From: Clostridiales bacterium
GTDB taxonomy: Bacteria > Bacillota > Clostridia > Oscillospirales > Acutalibacteraceae
Assembly: GCA_022801595.1 (NCBI GenBank)
Contig: JAAWSO010000014.1
Span: 1 to 46,386 of the forward strand
Direction: 5' to 3'
Length of the DNA: 46,386 nucleotides
The position numbers and the translations under genes are program-made. Position 1 is the first letter of the stretch, and every line of letters starts with the position of its first letter. The notes under the pieces are model-generated. The model was not told where the DNA came from and searched no databases. It saw only the letters and a program-made list of their open reading frames with translations. This document shows positions 43,270 through 46,386 of this stretch, in pieces.

Positions 43270-43376
43270 AAATTCTAGCCTCCGAACCATAACGATCATA
43301 ACAAATTAAGAAATTTCGTGATATAATAAAAACGTAAATCCAAGAAAATTCCATATAATTAAGAGGAAACATATTT

Positions 43377-43405
43377 ATTGCAGCATAATACAGATCAAAA
43401 GCCAA
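43377..43405 (-). promoter_or_regulatory. Promoter for XRE unit 4
   Basis: Minus strand TTGGCT, 17-bp spacer, TGC-TGCAAT; the same block as the other units but with a poorer -10. Confidence 0.5.
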
Positions 43406-43410
43406 TCCGC

Positions 43411-43626
43411 TTATCGGTTAACCTCCGGATTATCTGTCCGCCCCAGCAAATAATCCACGGAACACTCTAGATAATCCGCAATTTTTTCCGCCGCTTCCAA
43501 AGAAGGCTTCTGTAACCCGGCTTTCCATTGACTAATGGTACTTTGATAAATCCCGGTATCTTTCGAGAGTTTATAAGCGCTGATCTTCCTTTCTTGTAAT
43601 ATTTGCATAAGTCTTTCTATAAACAT
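43411..43626 (-). CDS. XRE-family HTH repressor (array unit 5)
   Basis: 71 aa from ATG 43626, with GGAGG upstream. The HTH is ISAYKLSKDTGIYQSTISQWK, then PSLEAAEKIADYLECSVDYLLG and the shared tail. It is the first unit of the array and diverges from the RHH gene. No TTGGCT-type promoter lies upstream, so its promoter must be in the shared intergenic region. Confidence 0.85.
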   Translation of the reverse strand: MFIERLMQILQERKISAYKLSKDTGIYQSTISQWKAGLQKPSLEAAEKIADYLECSVDYLLGRTDNPEVNR

Positions 43627-43647
43627 CTGACAATTCCTCCAAGATTG

Positions 43648-43689
43648 CGAAAAATGAATCACAAGCATTGACTAGTTTCGAAAAGTGAA
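43648..43689. promoter_or_regulatory. Direct repeats overlapping the RHH promoter (candidate operator)
   Basis: CGAAAAATGAA (43648-43658) and CGAAAAGTGAA (43679-43689), 31 bp (about three helical turns) apart. They flank the -35 and fill the end of the -35/-10 spacer of the plus-strand promoter, so a bound regulator would block it. Binding by unit 5 or the RHH protein is an inference. Confidence 0.4.
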
Positions 43690-43696
43690 GTATAAT
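43668..43696 (+). promoter_or_regulatory. Sigma-A promoter of the RHH gene
   Basis: TTGACT, 17-bp spacer, TATAAT, 68 bp before the ATG; near-consensus. Confidence 0.7.
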
Positions 43697-43763
43697 AAAA
43701 ATACCTTCAAAGCGATTTATTTCCCGCTGAAGTTCTAAAATTTGTAAAAGGGGCAGTGAACCT

Positions 43764-43946
43764 ATGGCTATCAAAAGTTTCTCCGTACGGATTGATGAAA
43801 ACACTCTGCATCAGTTGCATCAGGTGGCCGATTACGAGGGTCGTTCCAACAACAAACAAATCTGCATTTTAATCCAGAAATGCATAGAAAAATACCGGCC
43901 CATCCTGTTTTCAGAAAAACCGTCGGATCAGCGCGTCTCCCCCTAA
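43764..43946 (+). CDS. Ribbon-helix-helix (Arc/CopG-like) small DNA-binding protein
   Basis: 60 aa. The beta-strand KSFSVRIDENTLHQL followed by HQVADYEGRSNNKQI and ILIQKCIEKY fits an Arc-type RHH dimer fold; the tail is basic and polar. It reads divergently from the XRE array and ends by overlapping the patatin stop by four bases. No toxin gene follows, so a toxin-antitoxin role is not supported. AAGGGG lies 11 bases before the ATG. Confidence 0.75.
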   Translation: MAIKSFSVRIDENTLHQLHQVADYEGRSNNKQICILIQKCIEKYRPILFSEKPSDQRVSP

Positions 43947-44803
43947 CCCTTAGCTTTCTCCACAAACGCCTTGATTTCTTCCAACCTAGCCTGGCAGTCC
44001 TGTACCCCCAACTCATACACCGCCACCAGTTTTTCCGCATCCTTTTCGCACCGACCAATGGTAATGGGCACGCTTGGCCGCAGCACAATGGCCTTCCCTT
44101 TTTCCTCCAGCTTTTTGCAGTAGGCCAGCTCCTCCCGGTATTCCTGGGGACGGTTGAGCAGGGTACGAACAAAATTGGGATACTTCCGGTATTTCATCTG
44201 GATGAGTGCTTTTGGGAAATCCGGTTTCCCGCTGCGCACATAGGAAGCGTCCCGGGTGAGCACCACCACATGGAAGCGGTTGCCGTCGCAGATGGACTGC
44301 TGCACGGGAATCGACGTGGAAATCCCGCCGTCCATATATTTGTGCCCTTGGATCGTCACCATTTTTGAGAGAAAAGGCAGGGCACTGCTGGCACGGATCA
44401 CATCCATTTTTTCATCAATGTCCTCTTTTTCAAAAAAGACAGCCTGTCCCGTCTCTACATCGGTAGCCCCTACCCGGAACCGGATGGGAGATTCAAAAAA
44501 GGTCTGGTAATCAAAGGGAATTTCCTTGTGGAACATCTTGCCAAAGATGTAATCGAAGCCAAAAATATTGCCGTTACGGAGCAAATTTTTCCGACTCACA
44601 TAGGCGTCCGTGGGCACAAAATAGCTAAAAATGTCTAGGTTGCGCCCCGGTTGCTTGGAAATCCAGCTCAAGGCGTTGCAGGCCCCAGCGGAAATCCCAT
44701 AGACTGCCGGGAATTCCACCTCCGCCTTCGCCAACACATCCAGCACCCCAGCGGTATATGCACCGCGAGTGCCTCCACCTTCTAATACTAGCCCGATTGA
44801 CAT
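43943..44803 (-). CDS. Patatin-like phospholipase
   Basis: 286 aa, bacterial patatin/YjjU-like. The oxyanion loop is LEGGGTRGAYTAGVLD, the nucleophile elbow is YGISAGACNAL (GxSxG) and the dyad Asp is in KYMDGGIS (DGG). It hydrolyses acyl esters of lipids. ATG 44803 is preferred because GAAGGA lies 11 bases upstream; the ATG at 44815 is nearly on top of it. No signal peptide in this start. It has its own promoter with a dyad just downstream. Confidence 0.88.
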   Translation of the reverse strand: MSIGLVLEGGGTRGAYTAGVLDVLAKAEVEFPAVYGISAGACNALSWISKQPGRNLDIFSYFVPTDAYVSRKNLLRNGNIFGFDYIFGKMFHKEIPFDYQTFFESPIRFRVGATDVETGQAVFFEKEDIDEKMDVIRASSALPFLSKMVTIQGHKYMDGGISTSIPVQQSICDGNRFHVVVLTRDASYVRSGKPDFPKALIQMKYRKYPNFVRTLLNRPQEYREELAYCKKLEEKGKAIVLRPSVPITIGRCEKDAEKLVAVYELGVQDCQARLEEIKAFVEKAKG

Positions 44804-44833
44804 AGCATCCACCATCCTTCCCAAAATAGATAG

Positions 44834-44861
44834 AAGTAACAAATTTGAAATGTTGTTACTT
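44834..44861. promoter_or_regulatory. Perfect dyad at the start of the patatin transcript (candidate operator)
   Basis: AAGTAACAA, 10-bp spacer, TTGTTACTT; 9-bp perfect arms beginning two bases past the -10. The placement suggests repression by an unknown dimeric regulator. Confidence 0.5.
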
Positions 44862-44863
44862 TT

Positions 44864-44892
44864 ATTATAGTAGAATCCACCTAGAAATACAA
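44864..44892 (-). promoter_or_regulatory. Predicted sigma-A promoter of the patatin gene
   Basis: Minus strand TTGTAT, 17-bp spacer, TATAAT, 60 bp before the ATG; divergent from the tRNA promoter. Confidence 0.65.
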
Positions 44893-44905
44893 GAAGGGCA
44901 AGGGC

Positions 44906-44934
44906 TTGCTTTTTAGAAAGAAATCGGTTATAAT
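44906..44934 (+). promoter_or_regulatory. Predicted sigma-A promoter of tRNA-Val
   Basis: TTGCTT, 17-bp spacer, TATAAT, about 40 bp before the mature tRNA 5' end. Confidence 0.7.
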
Positions 44935-44973
44935 ATAACATATAAGTATTATAGTCACTCAGCGTATCGCTTT

Positions 44974-45049
44974 GGACGTTTAGCTCAGCTGGTAGAGCGT
45001 TCGCTTGACGTGCGAAAGGTCAGCGGTTCGAACCCGTTAACGTCCACCA
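44974..45049 (+). tRNA. tRNA-Val (anticodon GAC)
   Basis: 76 nt including an encoded CCA. Acceptor stem GGACGTT / AACGTCC, D-loop AGCTGGTAGA, anticodon stem TTCGC / GCGAA with loop TTGACGT (anticodon GAC), and T-arm AGCGG-TTCGAAC-CCGTT. Followed directly by a strong terminator. Confidence 0.97.
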
Positions 45050-45055
45050 ATCCAA

Positions 45056-45098
45056 AACCCCCGTAGGAACCAGCATTCCTACGGGGGTTCGTTTTTTT
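45056..45098 (+). terminator. Rho-independent terminator after tRNA-Val
   Basis: 14-bp perfect stem AACCCCCGTAGGAA / TTCCTACGGGGGTT, then C, G and seven T. Confidence 0.92.
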
Positions 45099-45142
45099 AT
45101 GACGCTTCAGCATTTCGGTATGGAGTGAGTAGAGTTGGCCAG

Positions 45143-46243
45143 TTAAGCCTGGCAGAAAAAACGCCATCTATTTTTCAGGTGGATCAGCCTTTTGGCTGGG
45201 ATATTCACGACAACCGCAGCGGCAAAGCACAACAGCAGCCCCCAAATCAAAACCAAAATCGGTATTTTGGGGAAATATAAAACCGGCTGGAACACCGCTC
45301 TACAACTGTTGAAGAAAATACAGTGGAGCAGCCACATAGAAAGAGAATATTTCCCGATGTAACTCAAAGGGAGAAAAATTTTTTTCCAGGGAACCAAACC
45401 AATCAGGTTTACAATAGAATAAATAAACAGCGGGGCATAAAAAATGTCCAGATTAAAACTCAAGCTAATATTCCGGTCGATAAAATCCAATGTCCCACAA
45501 TAAAAAGAGGGGAAATAATATCGGCCCAAAAAAACCGCTGCCGCTATGCAGAACCATAGCAACGCCTGCAATCCTTTATATTTGATATGATTTTTAAAGA
45601 TAGGATCCAACAAAGTTTGAAATAAGGAAAAATGGGCGGAAAGAAATCCAACGGTGATACAAGGAACATACATCCTCATATAATAGAAAATCGGGTTATC
45701 AAATTTTGGCGCCAAAACAGTACAAACCAAAACAGGCAGAACCACACCAAATACAACCGCCAGGATCTTATTCTCGGTTAAAAAGCAGTGGAAAATGGGC
45801 AGCACCAACATGACAACGATAAAAAAATAGATGTACCAGCCAAAACACAAAATAGAGCTTTTTAATGAAAAAAATTCTAGCAAGACGGATTTAAGATCAA
45901 AGGAAGTATAGCCCAAAGCCAGGGCAATGATCAAAAACGGAAGATAGATCAACCAATAGGGAATCAAAACATCTGTGATTTTTCTGATGGAGTACCGATA
46001 ATTTTTGTGGCAGGCAAACGAATAAAAATAACCGGTTAAAAAAGCGAAAATCGGGACGCATATTTTAAAAGGCAGACAAAAGTAGGTGGCAAAAGCCTCC
46101 AATTGGGGATAAGCAATTCCTTCCACATACCATTCTGGAAAGGTAAAAAAATGATGGATAAACATGAAAATTAAGGCAATCCCCTTTACCATATTGGTCG
46201 TTTCCTTTGTAAAATAAGGGCCTATCTCTTTGTTTTCTTCCAT
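45143..46243 (-). CDS. Membrane acyltransferase (acyltransferase 3 family)
   Basis: 366 aa with about ten hydrophobic helices. The N-terminal block has the acyltransferase-3 layout: KGIALIFMFIHHFF, with the paired His of the catalytic site, then PIFAFLTGYFYSF and YRYSIRKITDVLIPYWLIYLPF. Such enzymes O-acylate cell-surface sugars or polymers; the target is unknown. ATG 46243 has GGAGG eight bases upstream; the longer frame to 46354 lacks one. It converges on the tRNA terminator. Upstream (46244-46386) no gene is seen. Confidence 0.85.
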   Translation of the reverse strand: MEENKEIGPYFTKETTNMVKGIALIFMFIHHFFTFPEWYVEGIAYPQLEAFATYFCLPFKICVPIFAFLTGYFYSFACHKNYRYSIRKITDVLIPYWLIYLPFLIIALALGYTSFDLKSVLLEFFSLKSSILCFGWYIYFFIVVMLVLPIFHCFLTENKILAVVFGVVLPVLVCTVLAPKFDNPIFYYMRMYVPCITVGFLSAHFSLFQTLLDPIFKNHIKYKGLQALLWFCIAAAVFLGRYYFPSFYCGTLDFIDRNISLSFNLDIFYAPLFIYSIVNLIGLVPWKKIFLPLSYIGKYSLSMWLLHCIFFNSCRAVFQPVLYFPKIPILVLIWGLLLCFAAAVVVNIPAKRLIHLKNRWRFFCQA

Positions 46244-46386
46244 TTTAGTACCTCCAATTTTGTCAATCTTTCCGCACAGAGAAAACGCCAAGGGAGAACG
46301 AAATCCTTTCCCAATGACAAATGCAGGAAAAATGGGTTTTCTCCAAGCGGACAAAAAGAAAATTCTGTTAGAATAGGCAGACTTTT

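Larger units (their letters stand above)
41899..43626 (-). repeat. Tandem array of five promoter-leader-XRE gene units
   Basis: Five same-strand units of about 220-370 bp. Each ORF ends with CSVDYLLGRTDNPEVN plus R or Q. For four of the five, a promoter (TTGGCT or TTGGCG -35) starts 4-6 bp beyond the stop codon and drives the next unit. A block running from the 3' coding end through this promoter is nearly identical at 42640-42745 and 43005-43095 and recognisable at 43375-43465 and 42259-42350. The HTH parts and leaders differ between units. The copy nearest purL is frameshifted. Confidence 0.8.

Noticed and set aside
42259-43465. Regularly spaced repeats resembling a CRISPR array
   Set aside because: The repeats are XRE 3' coding ends plus promoters, units are over 200 bp, and no cas genes are present.
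43764-43946. RHH gene as an antitoxin of a toxin-antitoxin pair
   Set aside because: No toxin-like ORF follows; the next gene is a convergent patatin.
44985-45167. 60-aa minus-strand ORF ending GFEPLTFRTSSERSTS
   Set aside because: It is the antisense translation of tRNA-Val, a well-known false ORF.

Overview
The window looks like chromosome from an anaerobic, spore-forming Firmicute of class Clostridia, probably in or near Oscillospiraceae. This rests on spoIIE, Gram-positive lipobox signals, strong AGGAGG-type ribosome sites, sigma-A promoters with 17-bp spacers, indolepyruvate:ferredoxin oxidoreductase, small XRE regulators ending in a DYLLGRTDNPEVN tail, and a single-chain PurL. No rRNA, CRISPR array, replication origin or prophage was seen.

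Layout. 1-75: tail of an unidentified gene. 307-3725 (-): a MORN-repeat protein followed by a metallo-beta-lactamase-fold protein with a cysteine-rich tail. 4001-5164 (+): an MscS-type channel. 5352-6409 (-): an IS3-family element with an unusually short orfA. 6672-8395: a small membrane protein, trmL, a frameshifted VOC-family gene and a DUF6485-like cysteine-rich protein. 8637-12254 (+): the glycolytic run pgk-tpiA-gpmI. 12575-14185 (+): an oligopeptide-type binding lipoprotein. 14237-16557 (-): iorA-iorB. 16779-25274 (-): a phosphate regulon, a second pstS followed by pstS-pstC-pstA-pstB-phoU-phoB-phoR, with 11-bp-periodic Pho boxes before both pstS genes. 25566-30341 (-): an LCP protein, metG, tatD and a TatD-linked radical SAM protein. 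30542-33115: a 49-aa membrane protein (+) convergent with spoIIE (-). 33530-37517 (+): a PLP aminotransferase, trpS and alr, with a 47-aa ORF divergent from alr. 37893-41660 (-): purL. 41899-43626 (-): five tandem XRE-repressor units, one frameshifted. 43764-46243: an RHH protein, a patatin-like phospholipase, tRNA-Val(GAC) and an acyltransferase.

How genes work together. The Pst/Pho block is a complete uptake-and-sensing module: PstSCAB import phosphate, PhoU and PhoR sense transporter state, and PhoB presumably binds the boxes seen here. pgk, tpiA and gpmI form the central glycolytic segment. IorAB is a two-subunit ferredoxin-linked oxidoreductase for aryl pyruvates.

The most unusual part is the XRE array. 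Each unit begins with a near-identical sigma-A promoter (TTGGCT-N17-TACAAT type) that starts a few bases after the stop codon of the previous unit. The leaders differ and carry different dyads, and every ORF ends with the same C-terminal tail. It reads as a modular, diversified set of separately promoted repressors next to an RHH regulator. Other notable points are a PstC with a membrane extension of about 160 residues, a spoIIE promoter with a 21-bp spacer, and an IS3 OrfA reduced to its coiled coil with a likely -1 slippery site.
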